64,000 bases of DNA from Myxococcus stipitatus (GTDB lineage Bacteria; Myxococcota; Myxococcia; Myxococcales; Myxococcaceae): assembly GCF_038561935.1 (NCBI RefSeq), contig NZ_CP102770.1:6696001-6760000 (forward strand), written 5' to 3'. This document shows, piece by piece, positions 9,255-17,846 of this stretch (the stretch's first letter is position 1; every line of letters starts with the position of its first letter). The notes under the pieces are model-generated. The model did no database searches, was not told the DNA's origin, and saw nothing but the letters and a program-made list of their open reading frames with translations. The position numbers and the translations under genes are program-made.

Positions 9255-10469
9255 TCAGTCGCGGTGGAGGCAGCCGTAGGGGTCCTGGTCCGAGAGCGCG
9301 AGCCACACGCGCTCGAAGTCGACGACGCCGCTGGCGTAGATGCGCTCGAAGTCCTGGTAGGTCGGCTGGAAGCGCGGGTCGATGAGCGCCATCTTCGCCA
9401 TGGTCGGCAGCGCGTCCCGGCCCGCCGCGCGCGCGGAGAAGCGGAACAGCGCCCAGCGCACGCACACGTCCTGCTCGGGCTCGAAGGCGCGCGAGAAGGT
9501 GTCCAGCACCTTGGCCGAGTCCGACGACAACGCCAGGTTGTGCGCCGCCGCTCCACGCCCATCCGGACTGCCCTCGGAGGTGAGGACCTTCGAGTACCCG
9601 TCGATGGCGCGGTCATCCAGCACGGGCGCCGTCTCCATGGGCGTCGACAGCGCCATGTAGCGGACGTGCTCGTCGAGCGACTGGGTGCCGATGCTCAGCA
9701 GCTTGTCCAGGTACGGCGCCGCGTTGGCGGACCGCTCGTGGTCGTTCTTCATCACCCGCGCGATGGTCCTCGCCGCCGCCCAGCCCCCTTCTCCCGAGGC
9801 CGGGTCCTTGGCGAAGTCCGTGAGCCGCGTGAGCACCTCGGGCGAGAGCTGCTTCTGCGAATCCAGCGAGGAGAGCAGGCCCGCGCGGCGCTCGGAGTCC
9901 AGCTCCGGGTCCAGGCCCATCTCCACGAGCCGCCGCGCCACCTCCGGAAGGTGCACCGCCTCCGAGTCCTTCAGCGCCATCGCGAAGACCTTGAACTCCT
10001 TCGGCCCCGCCTCACGCGTCCACTCCAGCACCTGCCCCGCCCGGCCCGCATCCTTGCCGATGAGCTCCGTCAGCCGCTCCTTCAGGTACATGCGGACCAG
10101 CGGGTCCCGGGACGCCAGCAGCGGCGCGGCCCAGTCCCGGAACGTCTCCAGGCTCACGCCCTCGTTGAAGCGCTCCAGGTCGCTCCAGCACGTCGTGGCG
10201 GCGTAGCGAGGCGCCTGCGCCTCCGCCTCCTCCACGGCCTGCGCCGATGCAGGGCCTCCGCCCGCACGCGGAGTCTGGGATGACGGCCGCGGCGACTCGG
10301 CGCCCGGGGCCTCGCTTCGACCTTCCGCCACCCCTCCGGTCCCCCGCCCGACCAGGAGCCCCACCGCCAGCAACAAGAGGACTCCCGCCAGGAGAATCCA
10401 GGCTCTGCGACGAAGAGTGCGCCACAGCCCGCTTGAGAGTGTCGAACGAGATGAGGATTCGGGTTGCAT
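9255..10469 (-). CDS. Membrane-anchored HEAT-like repeat protein
   Basis: A 404-residue protein. A basic N-terminus is followed by a single transmembrane helix at about residues 27-46 (WILLAGVLLLLAVGLLVG), then a Pro/Ser/Ala-rich linker. About 300 residues of helical repeat follow, resembling those in the neighbouring secreted protein. It is presumably anchored in the inner membrane facing the periplasm. ATG 10469 lies 18 bp from a perfect inverted repeat (10487-10508) in the divergent region shared with thiD. No enzyme motif is recognised; the function is unknown. Confidence 0.65.
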   Translation of the reverse strand: MQPESSSRSTLSSGLWRTLRRRAWILLAGVLLLLAVGLLVGRGTGGVAEGRSEAPGAESPRPSSQTPRAGGGPASAQAVEEAEAQAPRYAATTCWSDLERFNEGVSLETFRDWAAPLLASRDPLVRMYLKERLTELIGKDAGRAGQVLEWTREAGPKEFKVFAMALKDSEAVHLPEVARRLVEMGLDPELDSERRAGLLSSLDSQKQLSPEVLTRLTDFAKDPASGEGGWAAARTIARVMKNDHERSANAAPYLDKLLSIGTQSLDEHVRYMALSTPMETAPVLDDRAIDGYSKVLTSEGSPDGRGAAAHNLALSSDSAKVLDTFSRAFEPEQDVCVRWALFRFSARAAGRDALPTMAKMALIDPRFQPTYQDFERIYASGVVDFERVWLALSDQDPYGCLHRD

Positions 10470-10486
10470 GTCCCGAAGACCCTATC

Positions 10487-10508
10487 GAGGACAATATGAT
10501 TTGTCCTC
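10487..10508. promoter_or_regulatory. Perfect 8-bp inverted repeat in the divergent promoter region
   Basis: GAGGACAA, six bases (TATGAT), then TTGTCCTC: a perfect dyad just upstream of the HEAT-like membrane protein gene, in an A/T-rich island that stands out from the 70% GC surroundings. It looks like an operator for a dimeric repressor or a promoter-proximal hairpin. Which flanking gene it would control is not shown by the sequence. Confidence 0.45.
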
Positions 10509-10675
10509 ATAATCTTATAAATCGGAAAACTTCAGTCAGAATGGACCCAGGGACGGGGAACGGCGACCTGTGCCTGAAGCCGTACCCTGAGTGACTCCAG
10601 CGAGCCGCTGCTCAGCCTTCGGCCAGCCATCCGCGGGGGGAATTGGAGTGGCCCGCGATTGCCGGGTGCCGCAGC

Positions 10676-11500
<825 letters not shown>

Positions 11501-11541
11501 CCCACGCTGGGGGGCAAAAAATAATCCCGCGGAAATTCCCC

Positions 11542-11571
11542 GGTCGATTTCCGCCCATCCCCATTCGATTC
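11542..11571 (+). promoter_or_regulatory. Candidate ECF42-type promoter upstream of the DGPF/sigma pair
   Basis: GGTCGA (11542-11547) and CGATTC (11566-11571), spaced 18 bp, resemble the TGTCGA / CGA(T)TC elements I recall for ECF42 sigma factors. They lie about 45 bp upstream of the DGPF gene. Autoregulation would fit the family, but one mismatch and the long spacer leave this tentative. Confidence 0.3.
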
Positions 11572-11580
11572 GGGGATGGG
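11554..11580 (+). terminator. GC-rich hairpin after thiD
   Basis: A perfect 9-bp stem, CCCATCCCC / GGGGATGGG, with a 9-base loop begins 53 bp after the thiD stop. No T-run follows, so it may be a weak or factor-assisted terminator. It overlaps the candidate ECF42 promoter and could also act as a leader hairpin for the next gene. Confidence 0.4.
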
Positions 11581-11614
11581 AGACTGAGCTCCCCCCAAAG
11601 TCGTGAGGCCCCCC

Positions 11615-11977
11615 ATGAAGTACCTGCTGATGATCTACGAGAACGAGAAGATCTGGGAGTCGCTCTCTCAAGAGGAGACCCAGAAGATCCTCGGCGAATA
11701 CGCCGTCTTCACGGAGTCGCTCGAGAAGAGCGGGAGCTACATCGCGGCGGAGGCCCTGGAGCCGACGCCCACCGCGACCACCGTGCGCATCCGCGACGGC
11801 AAGCGGCTGACGACGGATGGCCCGTTCGCGGAGACGCGCGAGCAGCTGGGGGGCTTCTATCTGGTGGAGGCGAAGGACCTCGATGAGGCCATCGCCATGG
11901 CCTCGCGCATTCCCAACGCGCGGACCGGCTCCATCGAGATTCGCCCCATCATGGACTACTCCAAGAACATGGGCTGA
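11615..11977 (+). CDS. DGPF-domain (YCII-related) protein, partner of an ECF42 sigma factor
   Basis: A 120-residue protein with the YciI-like ferredoxin fold: MKYLLMIYE at the N-terminus and the DGPFAETREQLGGFYLVE core that names DGPF proteins. Genes of this kind are found almost always beside ECF42 sigma factors, as here (54-bp gap). They are thought to belong to the regulated output; the biochemical activity is unknown. I took ATG 11615 because GAGG precedes it at good spacing and the family starts at MKY; a GTG at 11603 is the alternative. Confidence 0.88.
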   Translation: MKYLLMIYENEKIWESLSQEETQKILGEYAVFTESLEKSGSYIAAEALEPTPTATTVRIRDGKRLTTDGPFAETREQLGGFYLVEAKDLDEAIAMASRIPNARTGSIEIRPIMDYSKNMG

Positions 11978-12031
11978 AGAAGGAAGCTCGGGCCCAGGAC
12001 AGGACTCCTGGGCCCAGGCCGTGCCGCCCTC

Positions 12032-13282
12032 ATGTCTCCCTGGCTGTCCATCCTCGAGCAGACCTACCGCACGGACCACGGCCGCATCGTGGCCACGCTC
12101 ATCCGGGTCATGGGCGGAGACTTCGCGTCGGCGGAGGAGCTGGTGCAGGAGGCCTTCGAGGCGGCGCTCCAGCAGTGGCCCCAGGACGGAGTGCCCGCCG
12201 AGCCCCGGGCGTGGCTCATCCGCGCCGCGCGCAACAAGGCCGTGGACCGGATGCGGCGCGGCGTGAGGCTCGGGACCCGGGTGGATGAGCTGGAGGTGCT
12301 GGCCCGGCTCGAACAAGAGCTCTCCACCGCTCCCGATGGCGCGGATTGGCAGGCCCACCCGGACGACTCGCTCCGGCTGCTCTTCACCTGCTGCCACCCC
12401 GCGCTGGCGGTCGACATCCAGGTGGCGCTCGCGCTGCGGACCTTGTGTGGCTTGACGACCGAGGAGATCGCCCGAGCCTTCCTCGTTCCGCCGGCGACGA
12501 TGGCGCAGCGCCTGGTGCGCGCGCAGCGCAAGATTCGCGACGCGGGCATCCCCTACGTCATCCCCGCGCTGGATGCGCTGGCCGAGCGCACCCACGGCGT
12601 GCTGCACGCCATCTACCTGCTGTTCTCGGAGGGCTACGCCGCCACGGAGGGAGACGCCCTGCTGCGCGTGGACCTGTGCGCGGAGGCGCTGCGGCTGGCG
12701 CGACTGGCGCGCTCGCTGCTCCCTCGCAATGGCGAGGTGGCCTCCCTCCTGTCCATGCTGCTCCTGCACCACTCCCGCCACCGCGCGCGGGTGGCCCAGG
12801 ACGGAGGACTGGTGCTGCTGGACCGGCAGGACCGGAGCTTGTGGGACGCGTCGGAGATGGAGGAGGGGTTGGCGCAGCTGGAGGCCGCGCTCGCCCTGGG
12901 CGCGTTCGGGCCCTACACGATTCAGGCGGCCATCGCCGCGCTGCACGCGCAGGCCAGACGCCCCGAGGACACCGACTGGGAGCAGATCTCCGCGCTCTAT
13001 CACCGGCTGTCCGAGCTGGCCCCTGGACCCGTGGTGGAGCTCAACCGCGCGGCCGCGGTGGCGATGGCGAAGGGGCCCGAGCATGGCCTCGCGCTGGTCG
13101 ATGACCTGGAGGCCTCCGGAAGGCTCACCTCCTATCACCTGCTCCCCGCGGCGCGCGCGGAGCTGCTGCGCAGACTGGGACGCAGAGAGGAATCCGCGGC
13201 GGCGTATCGCCGGGCCCTGGCCCTGGTGCGCACCGAGCCCGAACGTCGCTTCCTGGAGGAGCGGCTGCGCGAAGTGATTTGA
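12032..13282 (+). CDS. ECF42-group RNA polymerase sigma factor with C-terminal TPR-like domain
   Basis: A 416-residue protein. Sigma region 2 lies at about residues 14-85 (ASAEELVQEAFEAAL, then PRAWLIRAARNKAVDRMRR). Sigma region 4 is at about 120-175 (LRTLCGLTTEEIARAFLVPPATMAQRLVRA). A long extension of about 230 residues follows, with helical TPR-like repeats (SALYHRLSELAPGPVVELNRAAAVA...). This layout and the adjacent DGPF gene define the ECF42 group, in which the extension replaces an anti-sigma factor in controlling activity. The start is ATG 12032. Targets outside its own operon cannot be predicted. Confidence 0.9.
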   Translation: MSPWLSILEQTYRTDHGRIVATLIRVMGGDFASAEELVQEAFEAALQQWPQDGVPAEPRAWLIRAARNKAVDRMRRGVRLGTRVDELEVLARLEQELSTAPDGADWQAHPDDSLRLLFTCCHPALAVDIQVALALRTLCGLTTEEIARAFLVPPATMAQRLVRAQRKIRDAGIPYVIPALDALAERTHGVLHAIYLLFSEGYAATEGDALLRVDLCAEALRLARLARSLLPRNGEVASLLSMLLLHHSRHRARVAQDGGLVLLDRQDRSLWDASEMEEGLAQLEAALALGAFGPYTIQAAIAALHAQARRPEDTDWEQISALYHRLSELAPGPVVELNRAAAVAMAKGPEHGLALVDDLEASGRLTSYHLLPAARAELLRRLGRREESAAAYRRALALVRTEPERRFLEERLREVI

Positions 13283-13391
13283 ATTGATCAACGCGAAGCG
13301 GCGCGGCGTCCAAGCGGCACAACACGACGCCGGCTGTTTCCCGCCACCCTTGGCCCAGGAAACGGGCCGGCACATCCACAGGTCCACACCC

Positions 13392-15392
13392 ATGCGGAAG
13401 TTCCGCCTGTCGTCACCCGTCTGTCTTCTGTCTTCCCTCCTCGCCCTCGGTGGCTGCGCCGACTCGACGCCCCGCGAGCCCGCGCCCCAGGCCCCCGTCG
13501 CGCAACGCATTCCCCATCGCTACATCGTCATGCTGCGTCCCTCGACGACCACGAGCGCCACCAAGGGAATGGGCACACAAGAGAAGGTGATGGGACTCGC
13601 GAGCAAATATGACGCGAAGGTCGCGCGCACCTATTCCCATGCACTCCAGGGCTTCGTGGCGGAGCTGGATGACTCACGCGTGGAGGCCCTTCGCGCGGAC
13701 CCGGACGTCGCGCTCGTCGAGCAGGACCTCAAGGTCCGGCTCCATCAGGTCGCGGGGACCGTCCCGTGGAACCTGGACCGCCTGGACCAGAAGGACCTGC
13801 CGCTCGATGGCCGCTACCAGCCCGGGCTGACCGGCGCGGGAGTCCACGCCTACGTCCTCGACACGGGCATCCGCTCCACGCACACGGAGTTCCAGGGGCG
13901 GATGGGGAACGGCTTCGACGCGCTGACGCCTGGAGGTGACGCGGAGGACTGCCACGGCCATGGGACGCACGTGGCGGGTCTGCTGGGAGGCACGACGTGG
14001 GGCGTGGCCAAGGCGGTGACGCTGCATCCCGTGCGCGCCATTGATTGCGAGGGAGAAGGCACCGCGTCGGGCATCGTCGCGGCCCTCGACTGGGTCATCG
14101 CGAATCACCAGTCCCCCGCCGTCGCCAACCTGAGCCTCGGCTTCGAGGCCTCCGAAGTCATCGACCAGGCGGTCCGCAACGCCGTGGCCGCGGGCATCAC
14201 CACCGTCGTGGCCGCGGGCAATGACACGGTGGACGCCTGCGGCATCTCCCCCGCCCGCGCCCCGGAAGTCATCACGGTGGGAGCGACGAACAAGGACCAC
14301 GCCAAGGCCAGCTTCTCCAACTACGGCCCCTGCGTGGACGTGTTCGCCCCCGGAGAGGACATCGAGTCGGCGGGCGTCGTGGACGACACGGCCTCCGCGC
14401 CCTACTCCGGCACGTCCATGGCCACGCCCCATGTCGCGGGCGCCGTGGCGCTCTTCCTGGGGGCACATCCCTCCGCGACACCCGCGCAGGCCCGGGACGC
14501 GCTCATCGCCGCGGCCGTGCCGGGGCGCGTGGCGAACGTGATGCCGACCACGCCCAACCTGCTCCTCCAGACGGACTTCACCACCGTGGCCGGTGACCAC
14601 CACCAGCCCTGGGCCCACATCCTCACTCCCTTTTCTCGGAGCACGGTCCGGGACACCTCGCGGGTGCACGTGCTGGCCGTGGATGACTCCGGCATCCGGC
14701 GCGTGGACTTCTGGGTCGATGGCCTGCTCCGCGGAAGCGACGACACCTTCCCGTTCGAGTTCGCCTGGGACACTCTCCAGGAGCTCAACGGCCCCGCGGT
14801 GCTTGAGGTCCGCGCCTATGACACCAGCCTCAAGGGCCACCGCTCCGCGCCCGTCGCGGTGACGGTGCGCAACCGAGGCATCGCCGACTTCGACCCGGAG
14901 CTCCTCGCCCCCCGCTGCACGGCCCTGACGTCCTCGTGCGGCACCGGGCGCCTCGTGGAGGGCATGGGCACCTCGGGCCCCGAGCGCAACCAGCCCAACA
15001 CGCTGGGCGCCTCGTGCCCGGATGGCTATGGGACCTATTACGTCAGCACCTCGCTGGAGGGGCTGCGCATCACCAGCCAGGACGGAGGCCCGCTCACGGC
15101 GGGACGCGTGGTGACGATCTCCGCGAAGGTCGCGGGTGCCGGGAGCTGGCTGAGCCCCGTGGACCTCTTCCACGCGGCGGACGCGCGCAACCCGAACTGG
15201 ACGTACCTCGGGCAGCTCCCCTTCCCGGAGTCGGGAGCCACCGAGCTCTCCACCACCTTCGTCCTCCCCCCGGGCGGGCTCCAGGCGATTCGAGGCGTCG
15301 CGGGCTTCAATCCCATGCAGGCGAGCTGCACGCCGGAAGGCTGGGCGGACCACGACGACCTGGTCTTCCCGGTCGCGAATCCGACCCCCTGA
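13392..15392 (+). CDS. Subtilisin-like serine protease (S8A, proteinase K-like), lipoprotein
   Basis: A 666-residue protease. The lipoprotein signal is SSLLALGGC (Cys22). Residues 42-113 are an inhibitor I9 propeptide (RYIVMLRP...GFVAELDD). The catalytic domain runs from about 125 to 425 with Asp157 (YVLDTGI), His190 (GHGTHVAG), oxyanion Asn277 (AAGND) and Ser342 (SGTSMATPHVAG). After it come an Ig-like domain (about 435-520) and a beta-rich C-terminal domain of about 150 residues with paired cysteines. The propeptide should be removed autocatalytically after export. The lipid anchor is unusual for this group and would keep the precursor on the membrane. It probably digests prey or environmental protein. 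Activity is well supported; the role is inferred. Confidence 0.93.
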   Translation: MRKFRLSSPVCLLSSLLALGGCADSTPREPAPQAPVAQRIPHRYIVMLRPSTTTSATKGMGTQEKVMGLASKYDAKVARTYSHALQGFVAELDDSRVEALRADPDVALVEQDLKVRLHQVAGTVPWNLDRLDQKDLPLDGRYQPGLTGAGVHAYVLDTGIRSTHTEFQGRMGNGFDALTPGGDAEDCHGHGTHVAGLLGGTTWGVAKAVTLHPVRAIDCEGEGTASGIVAALDWVIANHQSPAVANLSLGFEASEVIDQAVRNAVAAGITTVVAAGNDTVDACGISPARAPEVITVGATNKDHAKASFSNYGPCVDVFAPGEDIESAGVVDDTASAPYSGTSMATPHVAGAVALFLGAHPSATPAQARDALIAAAVPGRVANVMPTTPNLLLQTDFTTVAGDHHQPWAHILTPFSRSTVRDTSRVHVLAVDDSGIRRVDFWVDGLLRGSDDTFPFEFAWDTLQELNGPAVLEVRAYDTSLKGHRSAPVAVTVRNRGIADFDPELLAPRCTALTSSCGTGRLVEGMGTSGPERNQPNTLGASCPDGYGTYYVSTSLEGLRITSQDGGPLTAGRVVTISAKVAGAGSWLSPVDLFHAADARNPNWTYLGQLPFPESGATELSTTFVLPPGGLQAIRGVAGFNPMQASCTPEGWADHDDLVFPVANPTP

Positions 15393-15675
15393 AGGCTCGA
15401 CCCGGCGTTTTGTGTCGATTCTGCTGCCCTGAAATTCGCCCACCAGAGGCCCGCCAGGGCCTCGCCGTGCGACGAAGGAACCCAGGGGAGCACCGCGATG
15501 GGAGCACCTCTCGCCGCGAACGACCGTGGGCCCGCCACGTCATCCACCGTTGATGTTTCAGGAGGGGTGTCTGGCCTTGCCTCATTCCAGACGGAATGAC
15601 AGCCGCGCGATGCCATGAATTGGGTTTCGCCCGAGGAGGAAGTCTGCATAATCGAGCGGCAGAGGACTTCCATTC

Positions 15676-16344
15676 ATGGCGACGAGTGACGGTGCGGACA
15701 AGGCCCTGGCGGAGCGGCTGCAACGCGAGGAGTACTTCGCGAACGAGACCTTCGAGGGTGTCGACCTCCAAGGTCTCGAGCTGCGCGACAAGGAGTTCTA
15801 CCGGTGCACCTTCGAGAGCTGCCAGCTCCAGGAGAGCCGCTGGCAGCGCACCGTCTTCGAGGCGTGTGTGGTTCGCGGCAGCAACGTCACGCGAGCCCGG
15901 TTCCTCTCCACCGGGCTCCGGGAGGTGCGCTTCGAGGGCTCCAAGCTCATGGGCATCGACTGGAGCGACCTGTCCTCGAACCCCGAGCTGAGCTTCCAGG
16001 AGTGTGGCCTCTCCTACTGCTCCTTCGTGGGGCTCAGCCTGAGGAAGACGCCCTTCCTCAAGTGTGTCGCGCGGGAGTCGAACTTCTATGACCTGGACCT
16101 GACGGACGCGGACTTCACGGGGTCGGACCTGGGCGGCAGCAACTTCCGGGGCTGCATGCTGCTGCGTGCGGACTTCTCCGACACGACGGGCGTGTTCCTC
16201 GACCCGTCGGTGAACAAGCTCAAGGACACGCGGGTCCCCATCGAGACCGCGGTCGGGCTCGCCCGGAACCTGGGCATGCTCGTCGCGGGCTTCCACGATG
16301 AGGCCCCCAAGCGCGCGGGACGCAAGTCGCGTCCGTCCCCGTGA
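15676..16344 (+). CDS. Qnr-like pentapeptide-repeat protein
   Basis: A 222-residue protein built almost entirely of pentapeptide repeats with the A(D/N)Lxx/F pattern: FEGVDLQGLELRD, FYRCTFESC, ADFTGSDLGGSNF and so on. These form a right-handed quadrilateral beta-helix that mimics B-DNA. The length (about 220) and an apparent break in the middle match the Qnr/MfpA/McbG gyrase-protecting group better than long pentapeptide proteins. There is no signal peptide, so it is cytosolic. Its stop is 1 bp from the convergent S41 peptidase stop. DNA-gyrase protection is inferred from the fold and is not shown. Confidence 0.75.
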   Translation: MATSDGADKALAERLQREEYFANETFEGVDLQGLELRDKEFYRCTFESCQLQESRWQRTVFEACVVRGSNVTRARFLSTGLREVRFEGSKLMGIDWSDLSSNPELSFQECGLSYCSFVGLSLRKTPFLKCVARESNFYDLDLTDADFTGSDLGGSNFRGCMLLRADFSDTTGVFLDPSVNKLKDTRVPIETAVGLARNLGMLVAGFHDEAPKRAGRKSRPSP

Positions 16345-16345
16345 T

Positions 16346-17668
16346 TCAAGGCAGCGCGGCCGTCAGGCGGAGTGCCTCCTGGAGGATGCGGTCCGTGCCC
16401 GCGGCGATGCCCGCGCAGTCGAGCGGAATGACCACATCCGTCGGCACGCCGACGCTCTCGTACATCCGACCGTCCGGAGCGAAGTACTGCTCGATGGACA
16501 AGCCGAACGTCCAGCCATTCGGGAGCTGGCGGGTGGGCGTGTCGGAGTGGGCCCCGAGTGAGCGCTCCCCGACGAGGGTGACCTGGGGCAGCGGGGCCAT
16601 GGCCATGGTGAAGATCTCCGCCGCGCTCGCGCTGAGGCCGCTCTGCAGCACATAGACGGGCTTGGTGAACGGGCGAGGCCCCGCGGGTCCGAAGCGCAAC
16701 TCTCGCACGGAGGTGAAGCCGTCGCGCGTGCGGCCCTTCTTCGAGACGCCGAGCCTCTCCGTCGTGGTGAAGCGGCTCGCGAGGGCCAGGGACACGGCGT
16801 CATGGCCGCCCGTGTTGAAGCGCACGTCGACGATGAGGGCATCCTTGTCGCCCAGGGCGGCCAGCGCCTCGTCGATGGCCTTGCCCGCCGCCGCCACGTC
16901 GGAGGCCGCACCGGACGCCTCCGTGAACTTCATCATCTTGAAGATGGCAATGTAGCCCACCCGCGCGTTGAGGGACTGGTACGCGAGCTGGCCACCGCCC
17001 GTCAGGGTGACGCCGGGCCCCTTCCGGAAGCGCTGGTCGATGTACTGAAGGACCGCCTCATGGTGCTCGTAGAATTCGTCGGGGAAGGGCTTGGGTGAGA
17101 AGTGCCGCTCTCCTCCCGAGAGGTTGATGTGGCCGTCCCGGAGCGGCGCGAGCATCTCCGACATGAGGGCGAAGAGCTCGTCGTCCGTGGTGGTGGCGGA
17201 GACGCGGGGCCGGAACTGCTGGTAGCGGGCGCGCCAGTCGACGCCGTAGAGGTCGAAGAGCGCGTACTGCTCGTTGAAGGTGCTCCAGAGGGTCTCGAAG
17301 TTGAGGACCGGGTCCTTCGGTGACGGGAGGGAGCGGGTGCAGAGGTCGGGCACGGGGGCGCGCTTGCCCCGGACGAAGAGCGTCCCGGAGTCCTCGATGA
17401 CGAGCGCATCGCCCTCCCGCCGGAAGCGCAGGTCGAGCTCGGGCAGCCGCCCGTCCTTCAGCTCACCCTCGGCGAGCGGGAGGCAGCTCACCTCCGTCCG
17501 CTCGAAGAGTTCGACCTGGTTGCCGTGAAGCCTCACCACGAGGCCGTACGTCTCGGTGGCCCACTCCCCCTCCACCGTCTTCGGGGGCCCCTCCCCCGGG
17601 TCGTCATTCCCACAAGCGGACAACCCCATCAGCAGCGCCAACGGCAGGGCTTTGATACTCCGGTGCAT
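16346..17668 (-). CDS. S41 (C-terminal processing / tricorn-like) peptidase, lipoprotein
   Basis: A 440-residue protein with a lipoprotein signal (LLMGLSACG). About 110 N-terminal residues are beta-rich. They are followed by a helical segment (LWSTFNEQYALFDLYGVDW) and the S41 peptidase core: DALIVDVRFNTGGHDAVS, then LQSGLSASAAEIF with the nucleophilic Ser, and a C-terminal GVPTDVVIPLD. There is no clear PDZ domain, so it resembles the IRBP/tricorn-type members found in many myxobacterial genomes. It presumably faces the periplasm or surface. The start is ATG 17668. The substrate is unknown. Confidence 0.85.
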   Translation of the reverse strand: MHRSIKALPLALLMGLSACGNDDPGEGPPKTVEGEWATETYGLVVRLHGNQVELFERTEVSCLPLAEGELKDGRLPELDLRFRREGDALVIEDSGTLFVRGKRAPVPDLCTRSLPSPKDPVLNFETLWSTFNEQYALFDLYGVDWRARYQQFRPRVSATTTDDELFALMSEMLAPLRDGHINLSGGERHFSPKPFPDEFYEHHEAVLQYIDQRFRKGPGVTLTGGGQLAYQSLNARVGYIAIFKMMKFTEASGAASDVAAAGKAIDEALAALGDKDALIVDVRFNTGGHDAVSLALASRFTTTERLGVSKKGRTRDGFTSVRELRFGPAGPRPFTKPVYVLQSGLSASAAEIFTMAMAPLPQVTLVGERSLGAHSDTPTRQLPNGWTFGLSIEQYFAPDGRMYESVGVPTDVVIPLDCAGIAAGTDRILQEALRLTAALP

Positions 17669-17846
17669 GTGTTCCTCGGAGACAGACGAGAATCTCGTTG
17701 GAACACCGCACCGGGGAATGACTGTCACCGCTCGCCGAAGACAAATTAAGACACCTACGCCACCAAGACTCTATTGCAATCCTAGAACTTCTACATCTTG
17801 GAATCTGAAATCCCGAATCCGGGCACGGGCGTGTGCGCTCGTGGGA

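Noticed and set aside
10509-10675. TPP riboswitch in front of thiD
   Set aside because: A CTGAG...CTCAG inverted repeat is present, but the conserved THI-box elements with their paired P2-P5 arrangement are not.
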